Notes under the pieces: model-generated
What the model saw: the letters and a program-made list of their open reading frames with translations, nothing else
Told to the model about the DNA's origin: nothing
Database searches by the model: none
Made by a program: the position numbers and the translations under genes
NCBI GenBank assembly: GCA_013399115.1
Contig: VXAA01001095.1
Location: 4,843 to 68,842, forward strand
Length of the DNA stretch: 64,000 nucleotides
Reading direction: 5' to 3'
DNA from: Anseranas semipalmata
Taxonomy: Eukaryota > Chordata > Aves > Anseriformes > Anseranatidae
Shown here: positions 39,201 through 52,465 of the stretch, piece after piece
Numbering within the stretch: position 1 is the stretch's first letter
How the letters are laid out: every line of letters starts with the position of its first letter

Positions 39201-42200
39201 AAAGGGAAAGAAGAAGAAAATAAAGATCCTGAGCCACTGAGTTTTGTTGCCTCTGTTGTAGCAAGTAGTGATGCACTGCCACAGGCCTCCTGTGTTATTA
39301 TGCTCTCATTTATTTTAAACAGTAGTGGCTTTATTTGAGTTTTATCTCTAACATTTTGTATTTGGCAAAATCAATGTTATTGCTGTAGATTAATGCTGCT
39401 TCACCTGTGTTTTTCTACTTAAGACAGTGAGAGGAACTGAGTAATATTGTTGTCAGATGTGCTTGTCTTCACACGGGGAATAATAGGGTGGCAAAAGTCC
39501 TTTAGCAAATAACTGTATTTGAATATGATTCCAAGTTCCAGGACTTGGAAACTGTATTCCTTTCATTCAAATGTGACATGAAAAATAATAGCTGAACCAT
39601 GAAATAGTGAAATAGTTTAATCAAAAACATTTAGATGTTTGTAGTCTTCGTAACCTCTTTATTTTTTTTTCAGACCAACGTTTTCATTTATCTGGTTGCT
39701 GTACAGCCAGCTGTAACTGCTGCTCCTGTGCTAAAATGATAATAGTGATATATGAGTTCTTGGTTTATCTTTCTCAGAGCTGCTAAGGAAATATACTCTT
39801 CCAAGACACTGTTAAATAGTCTTTCATCATTACCAACGTGACCTTAGTGTTACAAACTAACAGAACTAATTATCCAGCAACATTTTCATGTTTGTTCTCT
39901 TACTTAAACTGTAAAAAATGCAAATGTCTTGTGTATATAAGAACATGTCAACAATTGGTTTTGTTATCCTCCCTTTGTTTTTAATCAATTTCCTTTTTAT
40001 GTGATATATATATGATTTCAAAAAAAGAAAATACTAAGGGGTCAAAAACCTCCGTAAAGTGGGTAGTTCTGCATAGACATATTTATTAATTACCTACACC
40101 GATTTCTTAAATAATGCAAAGTGAATTGAATACTGACACAAGATAGTAATTTGCATGTGCAAGCTTGTATCCTTTTAGTTAGAGGTGATAAAGCATAAAC
40201 AGCACAGTTCAATCTTCCCCATCAAATTGTCTAGGACATGTTTTATGAAACTAGATTCTAAGCAGGAAGGAAGAAAAATTGTACTTATAGTCATATTAAA
40301 GTATTTGGGATTCTGCTTATTAGACTCCAGAATATCTCCTCTTGCTGGCTAAAGTTTAGTTTCTAGGGTTGAGGAAATAGAAAATAGAGCCTCTGCATGG
40401 TATGTTTATCATTATGTATGGATATATTTCATAATTTTATGTCAATCTGCACATTCTGCCTCTTATGCATGACTTCAGTGAAGTCTGCTTCTCTGCTTTT
40501 AATACTGTAGCTAGCATTGGAAATGAGTTGCTACCTTTAACTCTTCAGCATTAGTACACATTTATTCTGATACACCGTGGTAATTAAAATACATAAAAAC
40601 ATTTTAATGAGAATAGATGGGGAAGTTTGGTAGCTACCCAAATAAAAATGGTCTGAAATAAGCCCAAAACAGAATCCTGCTTATTATCAAAACCAAACCT
40701 TGGGGGAAAAAAAAAAAAGTAATTTTCGCCACTGTGTTGTATAATGGACAGGAAAAACTTGGTGGAAACGAATTACAGTGGTAGTGGACAATCATTGATA
40801 TAGTCCAAAGAAAGACACAGCCTGCTTTTTGTGCTTCCATTAAGCAAAAAGTGGACAGCATCTGACATGCAGGAATGGGATAGTGTCCCTGAAGCTTTAA
40901 CAATGTGATATATGCCCCAATAGTCTAAACGTGCTAAAATGGAGGGCAGCACAGAGACAGCAATTGTAGAGGCAGTCCAGGCAATGAGAAGAAAAAATAT
41001 CCCAAAAGGCATAATTACCACTAGTACTGTACAGAAATCTCTCCCTTCTGACAAAACAAATAAAAACATGTTTTCATGAGAAAAAAAAAAAAGTGTGTGT
41101 TATATTACACCCCTTAAATGGTCATTTGGTTTATGCAGAAAAAGAAATAATCTTATAATGTATGGTTTTTGTTACTGTGACTGCATAAAATATCTTAAAA
41201 AGCTATGTAACTATTGCTTGGAAAGTATCATGGTCCTGTAGGAAATACTGTAGAAGGACTACTGCATTCCTCTGAGTGATGGAATGCCAGCTGTCTGGGA
41301 GAAAATCATCACTCATTTCCACTCTTACCTTCTCAGAATTGCAAAATGTTGCCATAAAAGGACTTATTAGGAAAGCTGTTTTGGTGCCTTTAGTACTTTT
41401 TTTGAAAACACCAAGTATGACTCAAGAAGCACAAGCTTGGACCTTGAACAAATCTAAGCTGCATGATCAAGTTACTGAGCTACATGGTGTGGTAATACTC
41501 CATGTTCCCCGCATTAGCTCATGCTAAATTCAAGGAGATTCTACATGAAAGAGAGCTAATTTAAGATTAAACACGGCCCTACGTTATACACATGTACAGG
41601 AGCAGTGGAAAGTTACCCATCTCAGCTGAAGTGCAACAACATGACAATAAATGTTAAAGAGGAAAGTCTATAGCCAGCAATTAGTAGATATCATGCATAA
41701 TTACTTTTTCTTGTTGTATATTCTTGCCAGTAAATAACCATAATCTAGGGGGACAGGCAGATGCCTCATATATCAGATAATTTTCATTATTTGCTTCTCA
41801 GATCATAAAATAGTCAGGATATCCCTGTTTGACACTCCGATGAAGCTCTGAAATGCTGACAGCAAAGCAAGGCAATCTAACTCATTATTCACATAGGAAG
41901 TAAGCAACAGACCAGGCTCAGCAGATTTTGAGATTCTGTGTCTGCTTGTTCTGTATTTTGCCCTTTATATCGCTGCTGTGCTTCATGTTGGTGACCTTCA
42001 TTTCCCTTTCACAGATATTTCACAGGACATTTCCCTGCTTTCACTGACCTTGTCCCACATTTAGGGCTTTCTAACCATGTCTATATCTGAATTAATTACA
42101 CTTTCTGCACATTTCCCATTAACTCTCTTCTCTCTGCTTCACTCGTAGACCTTTCCTGCATATCATACATATCTTATTTATGTAGATTTTTTTTTTCTTA

Positions 42201-42433
42201 CGGATTCACCCATGAAACGTATCACTTTTTTTGCCTGCTTTATTAGCAACATTTTCTTGCTTCTTCCTCTGTTTTTCTATCCTTACAACATAGAATTTCA
42301 CCTTACAGTTTTATAAAAACCTACATCATTTGTTTTACAATTCTTGTGATAACTATTCTTAGGTATAAATGGTGTTTTTTTGTCTAAATATGCCCCCATC
42401 AGAAAAATTTTATTTGCTTTCCTCACTTTTATT

Positions 42434-42470
42434 ATTAGTAGTAGTAGTTATTAGTAGTAGTTATTATTTT
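42434..42470. repeat. (TTA/TAG)n trinucleotide repeat
   Basis: Alternating ATT and AGT trinucleotides form an imperfect simple repeat at the edge of a T-rich stretch. Confidence 0.8.
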
Positions 42471-44151
42471 TATTTTATCAGGGAAGAAAAACTTTGGGAG
42501 GAAGCAAGCTAGCCTGTATCGAAAGTTCGAATGAGCAAAGCTTTTGGACCATCAAGGGAGCTTTGTATTCATTTCTCCGTGAGCCCTACTGGTTATCAAG
42601 TTTGTGTTTCATGTGTGCCATGTGTAACGTCCTTGCACACAAAGAATGAACAGGATTTCTGTCAAAATGGCTTAGTTCAAGTTGAGATAACAACAAACAA
42701 GGAAAGAAAAAAAGTAAGATATCCACAAGGGAGACAGTGTTTGTGCATCTTCTCTGATAATCTCATTAAATTGAAAGCAAAATTGCTAGTTTCTACCACC
42801 TTTTAGAAAATCAAAGCTGTAGCAACACAAGAAATAAGTGCCTTGGTTCAGAGTTAAATATCATATATCGTTTGGCCCTTTCCTGACCGACATCCTTAGC
42901 TTTGCGGCTTTAAAGAAAGGCCATTTTTTATTTACTACTCTTCTTGTGACAGTAACAGGTCTGCTTCCATATGTGGCACCTGACCACATTCTTTGCATAC
43001 AGGAAATAAGCACCAGCTAACTTTTTTTCTGCACCTTGAAGTGTCTGAGTGAACAGCATCACTCTTTAAAGGAAATCATCTTTCACACATCGAGTGTGGA
43101 CTATGCTACAGTAATTACATTCATTTTGGTACTGCTGACTTTTAGCACTCTGATTTCTGGACAATACCTAATCATGATCTAGTCTCATTCAAAAATTAAA
43201 GTCTGTTTTTACTTAAAGAACTAGAAATGCCAAACAAGGGTACTAATTTGTTATGCATTAGTTATTAAGAGCTATAGTTATTAATAGTAATTAGTTGTTA
43301 ATAATAAAAGTTATTTGTTACATTTATTCAGTGCCTATTTGAGGATATTTACCTTTTTTTAGTTATTTTTCCATAGTTTTATATATTGCTGATTAATGAA
43401 TTTACAAATCAGCCATTATTTCTTTAATGTTCAACTGTTTGTGGGTAAAAAGAAATCACTCAAAACCATTAAAAATAGATTTAGATATATGAAGAACTAA
43501 AATCTTTCTAGCTACAATTGTCATTTTTCCTTTTGTTTTAAAGCAAAGACTTATAGCAAATAATGTTCCTGAGCATCTCAGTTTTCAGACAAACTTCATT
43601 ATTGTGAAAATGCATTTTACCTGTTACTGAAATAGTGAAATGAAGCTGTAAAGCATGTGAGTATGAACCTTTGTTTGGGAAAAAGTATCATTTGTAAATG
43701 GTGGTCAAGTCAACGAAGTTTCCTTTTTGGAGGGAATTCTACCAGGTTACTGTGGTATTGATTTTGCTGTAAAGGACAGAAGGTACCATAGTGAGCAGAG
43801 GCAGTGGGAAAACATTGTGTGGATTTTGGAAATGCTGAGAAAATGTGGCAAGAGTGGTGGGAAAATCTCTTTTGCTTGGACAGAAGTCCTACCTTTGAGT
43901 AAAAGCAAGACTGTCATTGTGGATCTCTGAATCAAGTTTGTCCTGAGCCACAACCTTAGCTCTTACTTTCTCCCTATTCCCGGCTCTTGAGCCAGATCTG
44001 CTAACAATGATGGTTGTGAAAAGCTGCGGCAATATTTTAAGAATTAAAAATTTTATGATGATTTTCAGACTTTGTTTATGTACTTGTTTCGTTATCTGTC
44101 CATTTATATAATTCTGTAATAATCCAGAAAAAAATGCACTTTTCTATTTCA

Positions 44152-44260
44152 GTCAAAGCACTTCATACATTTTAATGCATTGAATCCTTAAATATCGTAA
44201 AGCATAGGTTAATGATATCCCTGTTTTAAAGCTGAAAAACACAGAAATAGAGACGCTAAC
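44152..44260 (+). mobile_element. MIR-like SINE relic
   Basis: The order of phrases matches the MIR core and 3' region: aaagcacttcatacatttta, then ttgaatccttaaat, a divergent middle, then gatatccctgttttaaagct followed by gaaaaacacagaaatagaga. The last part corresponds to the MIR segment usually given as CCCATTTTACAGATGAGGAA and ACTGAGGCACAGAGAGG. Divergence is high, as expected for an ancient amniote-wide SINE. The call rests on remembered consensus, not on a search. Confidence 0.6.
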
Positions 44261-45396
44261 ATCGGCGTTTTTCAAGCATCCACAGACTGTTAAGTCTCTC
44301 ATAAAAAATTAAAGTATACAAAATGAGTGAATTTTTTTGACAGTGAAGGTCATACCAAGTTGGGAGAGCTGCAGTGCAAACCTGTGGCAGTACCAGGAAA
44401 AGAAGAGGCCCACACCTTCATTTTGTCTTTTCTCTAAAGTGATTTTAGGAAATATAAAAGTTATGAATACGTTATTAAATTGACATAAAATCATTTTTTG
44501 TTTATTAAGAATAAAAAATGGAGAAAACTATTTTGCAGAAAAGCAAAAAGAAATAATTATGACAAATTTTGGTCTATGCTGTGGGAAAGGTCATTTTTCA
44601 TTTCAAAAGATTCGTAGGAAACAGTTTTTAAAAGTTTTTGAGGATGGCTTGGAAGCAGCAACAATTTGATTGAATTTAAAATGTAATTCACGGTAACCAA
44701 AAAAGGATGCATCAAGAACAACCACGTGCAGAGTGTAGCTTTGAACAAAGAGAAATTAATTCCCTCACGGTTACTTCACATTCAGTCGTAATAAAGCAAA
44801 ATATTAGCAAGGTTAAACCTGAAAATGTAATTTGAAGTGGATAGTTATCTGGCACCTAGAAGAAGCTGCAGCAAAAATAGTGTCTTTGCTCTGCTGACTA
44901 TATTTGACTGTAAATAGAACAAATCCAGACATATGTTTCAGCTCATCTGCTTGTTCATTCCTTTTGGCCAGATTAGTAAAACTTCCCTGTCTTTTTAGTA
45001 AAACTCAGGAGAGAACACTTACCCCTTTTCCTGTCCCCATCATGCTTCTTCTAATTCCATAAGTTCTTCTAACTCAGTTTGTGCTTCCTTGTGTTTCAAT
45101 CTCCCCTTGAAAGACTGAAACTAAACCTGAAACATGCCTCTCCTCTTGGTGTCCTAACTAAGGTCTAATCACTTTTCATCTGAGTGAAACAATAAAATAT
45201 TGAGGGGCTGAACAGGAAAACTTCACCATAGCAAAGAAATTCACCTCCTTGGAAGGCTGATTGCAACTAACAAGTTTAGGTGGAAGAAAGGGAGTTTTAT
45301 TTTAAGTTTTTGCTTTTATAGAGCAAAAGGGCTTGCCAGGTACTGATGGCTTCATTCCTGGCACCTTTAAGTCATGTTAAACATAAAACCAAGTTT

Positions 45397-45430
45397 GGCA
45401 CTCCAGCAAATTTGGAGCACTCCAGCAAAT
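45397..45430. repeat. Short tandem duplication, about 19-bp period
   Basis: The phrase gcactccagcaaat occurs twice, separated by five bases (ttgga). It is a minor local duplication about 200 bp before the CpG-dense patch. Confidence 0.85.
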
Positions 45431-45602
45431 GAGGCCTGTAATTCTCCTCCACCTCTAATTTTGAGCCTCTGCATGTATATCATACACTGTTAGGCAAGGC
45501 AACCCAGAACCCAGATGCTGGGAGGCTGCCATCAATAGTTATCCAACACTGGCATGACATGTCTGCTGTGGTCACCTGCTCCAGCTGGAAAGCTGGTCCC
45601 TG

Positions 45603-45777
45603 CGGTGCCGTCCGGGGTGGTGGGAGCAGTGTCACAGGGGTGCAGCAGCCTGCTCATCTGCCTCCACCTCGGCGGCACGCAGGCCATACAGGATGTGATC
45701 GAATCGACAGCAGGGGCGATTAGGTTTTGCTCGGTCAAAATAAGCAGCTTAACTCCTGAATCTTAATCACGCTCCGT
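45603..45777. other. CpG-dense, GC-rich patch in the intron
   Basis: Counting by eye gives 12 CpG dinucleotides in about 175 bp, in an intron where most 175-bp stretches have none or one. It overlaps 70- and 68-codon ORFs on both strands that resemble nothing I know. It is not CR1 and has no tandem structure. It could be an intragenic regulatory element kept unmethylated, or simply an old GC-rich remnant. The sequence alone does not decide. Confidence 0.6.
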
Positions 45778-48050
45778 TGCCTGCTTCCTTGTTTTCATCC
45801 CTGTAGGATTTTTCATCCTCTGAAACCAACAAAGAGATCATATTTTGCTTCAGTTTCTGAAACCTCGTCATTTTTTTCCAGACTTTCCATTTCACGCTGT
45901 TTGAATTTTATTAAGATCTCTTTACACAAAAGCAGAGTACCAGTTATATGATGCCCTGAGGGATCTGAAAGACTGTTGCCATAATGTCTCAAAACTCTTG
46001 AGACATTTTATTTCTACCGTAAGCTCTTCGGAGGATTGTGGCTAAGGATATAGAGTATCTTAAATGTTTCTAGCAGGGATCTTGATCTCCACTGGAATTT
46101 AATACAAAAGCTTTTTTTTTTTTCCCCCATTTGTCTATTAATTGGCACATCACACCAATGCTGATCAAATAATATCTGTCTGCAAAATGGCTTGTATTTT
46201 CCTTACATCTCCGGATGGGGGGAGACTGTTTTTATTTCAGAAGTATGGATGTCTGTAATATCCTGAATCATCTATTCCTAAGACTATGACTTTCTTTTGA
46301 ACATATCAATTGATCATTACTAAGTGTGTTCACCAGGCATTTTCCAGACGCACCTCTATTTTAGATGTTTCTACTTCCAATACTTTCTATTCTCCCCAGC
46401 ACAGCCACGTGTAAGTCCTTTACAGTAGGCTCACGAAAGTGTGCCCCCTCTAGTGTACAGGCAAAGATTTTGTAGGCATTAAGAAGGTTTTATTTTCACT
46501 GCTTAGCCTTGAAATCAAAAAGAACTGCTGGACTCTCAATAGTCTCTTATAAAACACAATATACCTGTTTAGAAATAAAGTTAAGAAGTAAAGAGGCAGG
46601 TTTTGAAATAAAATTGTATATCTGATAAAAAGATAATTCATGAAAAAATGATTCCATTTTCAAAAAGATGTTTTGTAATTGTGTATGTGCATGTAAAATA
46701 GCAGGAAACATATTTAATGATTACTTAATTAAAATAATATAGATCTATATGTTAATTTGCTTGAACAATATTTTGTAAGATTTAATTTCTGAATAATCAT
46801 TCAGATTCTGGGATGCAAAATTTAAAGATATTGATATTTAAAAACTTGTTTGAATGTTCAGCTAGTCAGGACACATTTTTCTAAGATGCTTAGTAATAGC
46901 AATTCTGTATGCCTTGGGCTTTCTGGGATCATATTGAAGGTGCTGGGATATTAGAAAAATCAGGTGTCCTATAAAATAATAAAAGCAACCAAAAAGAAAT
47001 TAAAGGAACCTGGTAGTTTAGGGCAAATTGAAATCTTTCTGTTGTTGAAAGATGTTATGCATCAGTGACTCAAGTCACTGTCAATGATAACTCTGAAAAT
47101 CTTTAAAGAAAGTATCAGACCAAATAGAAAGGGTTTTTGTTGTTGTTGTTCCATTTCCAAAACTTGAAGAAGAATTCTATAAAAATACGGAAATCAGACA
47201 TGGATAATGTAATGGAACTACTAATATAAATATGTCAGATTTCACTGGTGTTTAACACAGTATATATCCTTGAAGTCACTCAATAGTCTATCAGTTGGTG
47301 TCTACTCACTTTCTCTGGGCTTCTCAGCCCTCCTTGTCATTGCATTTACTATATACCACTCTTCTTCCTCTGAATAATACCACAAGGATATCACAGATAA
47401 GGGTAACAGGAGATGCTCTCTCAAAAGAAGACAGCTAATTTTATGGGGTTTTATTATTATTTATTTAATCTTATGCAACAGAATTGCTGTTCCTATTGTC
47501 AAATAGACTGAATGTTTCTTGTAATTATCAAGACAGCTTTAAATGTTGCCTCACATAAACGTACTGAAGCAGCTGTATTTTAACCCTTGTAATGCTGGCT
47601 TTCCATACAGCTTCTTTGTAGTGATCAACCAAAAGAACATTTTTAATTGGTCAATGTTATGTTAAAATGTCAGCTTTTCAAAGTCATGATATTCTATGTA
47701 CTTCTATTATCAATTGGTTAAGAGAATTAGCTCATGCTTACCCACGCAGACATTTGAAACAATGCTATAAACAGACAACTGTATTACCTCAAGTTTTATT
47801 CTGTGATAAAACTTATTTTTCACTGTTCAGAGGATGATTAAAAATGAATTTAGGGGTTATGTTCATGAAGTTCTGCACTTCTCTTGGAATATGTCTCTCT
47901 TCAATGGTAAAAATAACTGCAGATATTCAGAATCCCAGAGATTAGCTATAAAAGTTGGCATTTTCTACTGCAAGGTGTGCACTTTTTATAATAGTTAGAT
48001 AAAAATTACACAGTACTCATTTTTTTTTCCTTCTGTTCTGCTTACTGCAG

Positions 48051-48189
48051 GATGTGTGACACAGGAGAAGGGCTGTTCACCTTTCAGACACGAGAAGGAG
48101 AAATGATATATCAAAAAGTCCATTCTGCAACACTGGCAATAGCAGAACAACATGAAAGATTAATGATGGAGATGGAGCAGAAGGCACGG
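48051..48189 (+). CDS. DOK6: DOK6 internal exon: end of PTB domain and its C-terminal helix
   Basis: This exon completes the PTB domain of DOK6. Its first base finishes the split Arg codon, and the frame continues [20 protein letters not shown], then [18 protein letters not shown] and MEMEQKAR. The first part is the last beta strands. The [13 protein letters not shown] stretch is the amphipathic helix that caps IRS-type PTB domains. The acceptor is a strong T-rich tract ending ctgcag and the donor is CGG|gtaagg, leaving a phase 0 intron. [10 protein letters not shown] and the MEMEQKAR ending fit DOK6; DOK5 has a different sequence after the helix. The exon is 139 nt, so skipping it alone would break the frame. 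It is probably exon 6. The following tail exons, which carry tyrosine sites for downstream adaptors, were looked for in the rest of the window and not found. Confidence 0.96.
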
Positions 48190-48916
48190 GTAAGGTCCTT
48201 TCACCAAAATATTTCAACTTATAAAAACTGATAATGAACAGAAGAAGTCTGTAGTAATAGCAGTCCATGGATTCAGCCATAACAACAGTATTAGCTGTGT
48301 GACTAAGACAAAGCAATCTTTAGGATTTATGTATTTTTATGGTCATGGATTTTCAGCATGTGCTATACAATGATCTATTGTTGGTGTCTTTTTGGAAGAG
48401 TAGATACCAGTAAGTGCCAGATCCATGGTTACCTTCTTGAAAATTGTGGTTCTGTTGCTCCGAGATTAGACCTTTAGTTGAAGCCAGCTGTGAGTTGACT
48501 ATCAATGAATAAGTGTTAATTGTTCCTCATGGCCTCACATGTGGAAAAAAAGTCCAATGTAAACACCCTGAGGTGACAGCAGGCATATTCTGTTTTTCTT
48601 AACCCATGAAAGAAGTTAGTTCCCCTTACACTGTAGTAAGTACCAATGCAAAGTGAGCTAATAACATTTTTTTTTTAATTTTAAGGTCAGTATTTATAGT
48701 TTTCACAAGTTATCTTTAAGCACTCGAAGAAGCCACTGAAAAGTTTGGAGTTTTTTAAGACAAAATAAAAAAGCGATCTCTGTATGCTTAGGAGTAGAGA
48801 TGATCTTAAGTGATCATTCTGGAAAGATAACTTTGAACTGTGTTTTGCAAGCTACCTTTATATCCACCAAAGAAGAAAGATATGGGAAGCCCAGGAAACC
48901 TTGTCTGCATGCTTTT

Positions 48917-49003
48917 CATACAATCTTTGAATGGTTTGAGTTGGAAGGGACCTTAAAGATCATCTAGTTCCAACCCCCCTGCAATGGGCAGGGACACCTT
49001 CTA
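48917..49003 (-). mobile_element. CR1 LINE tail fragment, minus strand
   Basis: About 85 bp holding the complement of the CR1 3' UTR: a degraded octamer region, gagttggaagggacctt, aaagatcatctagttccaac and gcaatgggcagggacacctt. It is closest to the same blocks in the copies at 17.5 kb and 10.9 kb. The ORF2 end is missing, so it is a very short 5'-truncated insert or a remnant. Confidence 0.92.
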
Positions 49004-52000
49004 CCTTTCCTCTCAGATGACAACATTTCTCCACACATCTTTGTTCCTAGAAAGAGATTTGAGGGTAATTGCACCCACCATGCATGTGTCCACAGTCACA
49101 CAAACATGGCTTGCATGATCCTCTTCCCACACACTCCATCACTGTGGAAATATCTCACTTACACTCCTGAGAGAAAGGCTTTTGCAAAGGGCAACTAAAG
49201 ACCTCAGTGTTCTACTCGTTCTCCTAATTACTCCCTAGAGCAGTCTATCTTTCTCTATTTACTGTACAAGAAACTTGAAGAATACATATTTCTGTGACAA
49301 AAGTTTGTTATATTGAATGCTTCCCTTAAACTCTGCATGTCTCTGAGTAAAAGTTGAGATGGGAAGACATAAAAAGTGTTTTTTTTCTGTGGTTTATGAA
49401 AAAAGATGGATGATTTTTGCAGTAAAACTAGACAAAGTGGTACCATATTCAGAAAACTTAAGATACACAAACTTTGGACAGAAGAAGTAGGAAAAGGAGT
49501 ATTCACTATCAAGGAACAATTGATGGAAAGTCCAAGCCAAGATAGATGGCAGAGTAAATGGAAAAGTATCCGAAATACTAGAAGTGTTGGGGGAAAAAAA
49601 CTGCATTCTGCTGTCTACCCTGCATTCTGCTGGGTAGGAAGTAATTGAATAAAAGTCCAAAACCAGGAAGAAGCATCATTATAAATATTATGCTTTTAAA
49701 GTGTCTACACCAGTAAAAGAAATTACAACATTTTCATGAATCCAGGATTATATGGGATGCTCCTTTAATGGAATCACCAATTTCAGATCTTCCACCAATG
49801 CTTCTGATTAGCAGCTCTGCTGCTTAGCAAATCTGATTCCATTCTGCCATCAGATGACTTCCCTGAAACCTCATTTATGACTGTGGCCATATGGTACAGA
49901 ATATCAAACTTTAAGAGCAGACTGAGAAATAGAAATGACGCATCATCCACGCAGCATATAATGTACTTGGTTACTGCATGAAGCTGCACTGTGATCTGCA
50001 TGGGGAGATCAATAGAGGCTTTGTGGCCTGCTGTAGGCTGTGTAGAAGCTGTAGGCTGTGAAAAAGAGGCTAAAAAATCTGTTGATTTTTATACACCAAC
50101 TAGTAAGGTAACGTTTTGGTTTTGGAAGCTCTGCTGCTCCTGACTGATGGGGTGCTGAACCTCTAACAGGTTTTCATTTATTTTTTCCAGAGTATAATGT
50201 GTTATAATCCAATATTATGAAAAATGAATGCAGAAATCAAAGTGTATTCTTTACCAGAACAACTTTGATGAAATGTGTAGATTATGGTTGGTTCTCATAG
50301 TGAGCATACAAAGTGGGTTGCCTTACTGGTTAAAAACAAAAAAAGACACAAAGCATACATAAAAAAAAAGAAGGTCAGTTTAAGCAGGTAGTCAAGTGCA
50401 CACTGTTGTCTTCTGCCCATATCCCTTTCAAAGTATAACACTGGAAGAAGGACCTGAAACATTAGATCAGTTGTCACTGGCGTAGATATGTTTTCAAGCT
50501 GATTGGTTTTACAGTGATCAAAAAATACTGGATTTTACTCACAAATTAAATCAAGACAGAGTGGACAATGACCTAATTTAGCTCAGATGCTCTTCTTGAT
50601 TGAGTTTGAAATGTTAAATTGACAGGGTGATAATGTTTTATGCTCGCTTTGTTTGGAACAATAGCAAATTTGGGTTAATGCTAGTACTTGAAACTATTTT
50701 CAAGGAAAGTGTTGTCTGTATATTCACTTTTTTTTGTCTTCCGTTTTTTAATAGTTGAGTGTAATACAGATGATAATTTGGGCTTACAGTTGTGAGTGTT
50801 TTGTGGGGGAGGGAGTGATATTGGAGTGTTTTGTTAGTGTTTTTCCTGTATCAACATGAAAATGTAATTAGAAAGAATAATGGTTGTCTTTCTATTTAAA
50901 AGTTTTTTATTTTGTGCTGTTGTGCTATCTATCTGAGAGTATCAGCTTCTCTGGTTTTATCATCAGAATAGTCTGTATTCTTACATATCTCTTCTCTCAC
51001 CCCCCATTTTTTTTAATGTAACATTTATAAATCCAGTTGGATTGGTAGTTCTGGACTTAAAAACAAAACAAGTTTTTTTAAAAGAATAGCAACTATCCCC
51101 ACCAGCTGTATTCTGATGTTGAGCATGGAAGATGCATGTCTGTGTGTCCAGATTCCTCACCTGTCCCCAGGTTGGGCTGCAAGCTCCTTCCACTCCCACT
51201 GTAAGCTCAGGTGCTTATCTGGCACAGTGAGTCAATTCAGTTTGCTAATATGGCAAAAAAAAAAAAAAACCTAGCTAAAAGGAAAAGGGTTCTGTGGGGT
51301 TACTGAGCTGAACTGGTTTACAGAGGCACCACTGAACCATTAGCTCTTCTCAGTTGTGCCTTCACAAGGAGAGGAGGAAGATGATTAATTTACCCTTTGT
51401 AAATACTGAGCATCCTCCTTCCTGCAGTCAGTAAATGAGGTTCATTTTGGTGATCTTTTTAAAGAATCTCAGTTACAATAACTTTCATGCACCAGCATAT
51501 GAACACTGTTGTTCTCAGCTTCACTTGTCTATCTAACCTTTACAGCGCGTTGACAATGTGCATACAGCACATTGTAATGTAAGGCCTGATTTTCCTCCCC
51601 AATGGCAGCTTTAATCTTTTGTCACTCAGTCTTCACTGAAAACACTTTGGATATAACTACTGCACCTATTGTTGTTTGAGTGTATAAAATGGGAGGTTAA
51701 GAACTGTAGATTTCTCATATTATGGCTATACATACGAGGGAAGCACTCTAAGGAAATAGAGCTGTGCCTTATAAATTGCTTTTTCCAAGCTGCCAATAGA
51801 AACCTATTATATAATCTCAAAAAAAAAAAAGAAAAAAGAAAAAAGAAAAAATTTACGATATGTAAAACTAATTCTAAATGAGATAACAGTAAAGTTGATG
51901 TTGACCATCTGATGTTAATCAGACATTGGTAAGACAAGTAAAAATGCATAAAAAATGATAATGGTTCCAGTTTTCATAATTTATTATCAAACGAAACTTT

Positions 52001-52342
52001 CTATGACACTTGTTTTGCTTAATACAGTAGAGCTGCAAAAATAATGTAATTTTAGTTAGTGATACCTTTAACATTTACCAGAAGGTAAACACATTAATAA
52101 AACACATCTGTATAGTTCTCTTCCATTCTCATTATTTACAAGTCTTTTATCTACTATTCAACTTAATATAAGTGAATGAGTCATCATGATAGATTTCTGT
52201 CATTTAAATAAAATAATATCAATGAGTTTGCATTTTTTTTAAAGTCATTAGTAGGGGAGAAACAAATGTGCCAGCAAAGACAAATATCAGGCAATGTAAC
52301 TGGACTTAAAGAGAGGTTGGAGAGGAAGGTGGCTAAGAAATA

Positions 52343-52465
52343 AGCCTGCAAGTCATTTAATCCTTCTATTCCTTATCTGAAACAGGATGAGGAGGTTAAC
52401 GGTATTTCATAAGACTGGTCCGAGGATAAATATAAGTTGCAGGGTTGTCAGGCATGGTATGAATG
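52343..52465 (-). mobile_element. MIR-like SINE relic, minus strand
   Basis: Read on the + strand, the phrases aagtcatttaatccttctat, ttccttatctgaaacaggat and gaggataaatataagttgca follow the order of the reverse complement of MIR. The remembered counterparts are AAGTCACTTAACCTCTCTG, CTCATCTGTAAAATGGGGAT and GAGGATTAAATGAGTTAA. It is divergent and was identified from memory of the family, without a search. Confidence 0.55.

Larger units (their letters stand above)
25036..48050 (+). other. DOK6: DOK6 intron (23.0 kb) inside the PTB domain
   Basis: This is a phase 2 intron splitting an Arg codon, bounded by gtaaga and ctgcag. It is strikingly poor in interspersed repeats: I saw no CR1 copy in 23 kb, only one MIR-like relic at about 44.2 kb, a short tandem duplication at 45.40-45.43 kb, a few simple repeats (30.27, 38.21 and 42.44 kb) and a G11 run at 26.4 kb. 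A CpG-dense patch lies at 45603-45777, about 2.3 kb before the next exon. No exon, RNA gene or other gene is recognisable. Confidence 0.85.

Noticed and set aside
40634..41069. Overlapping 89- and 98-codon minus-strand ORFs
   Set aside because: Hydrophobic, low-complexity translation with no recognisable family and two competing frames; likely chance.
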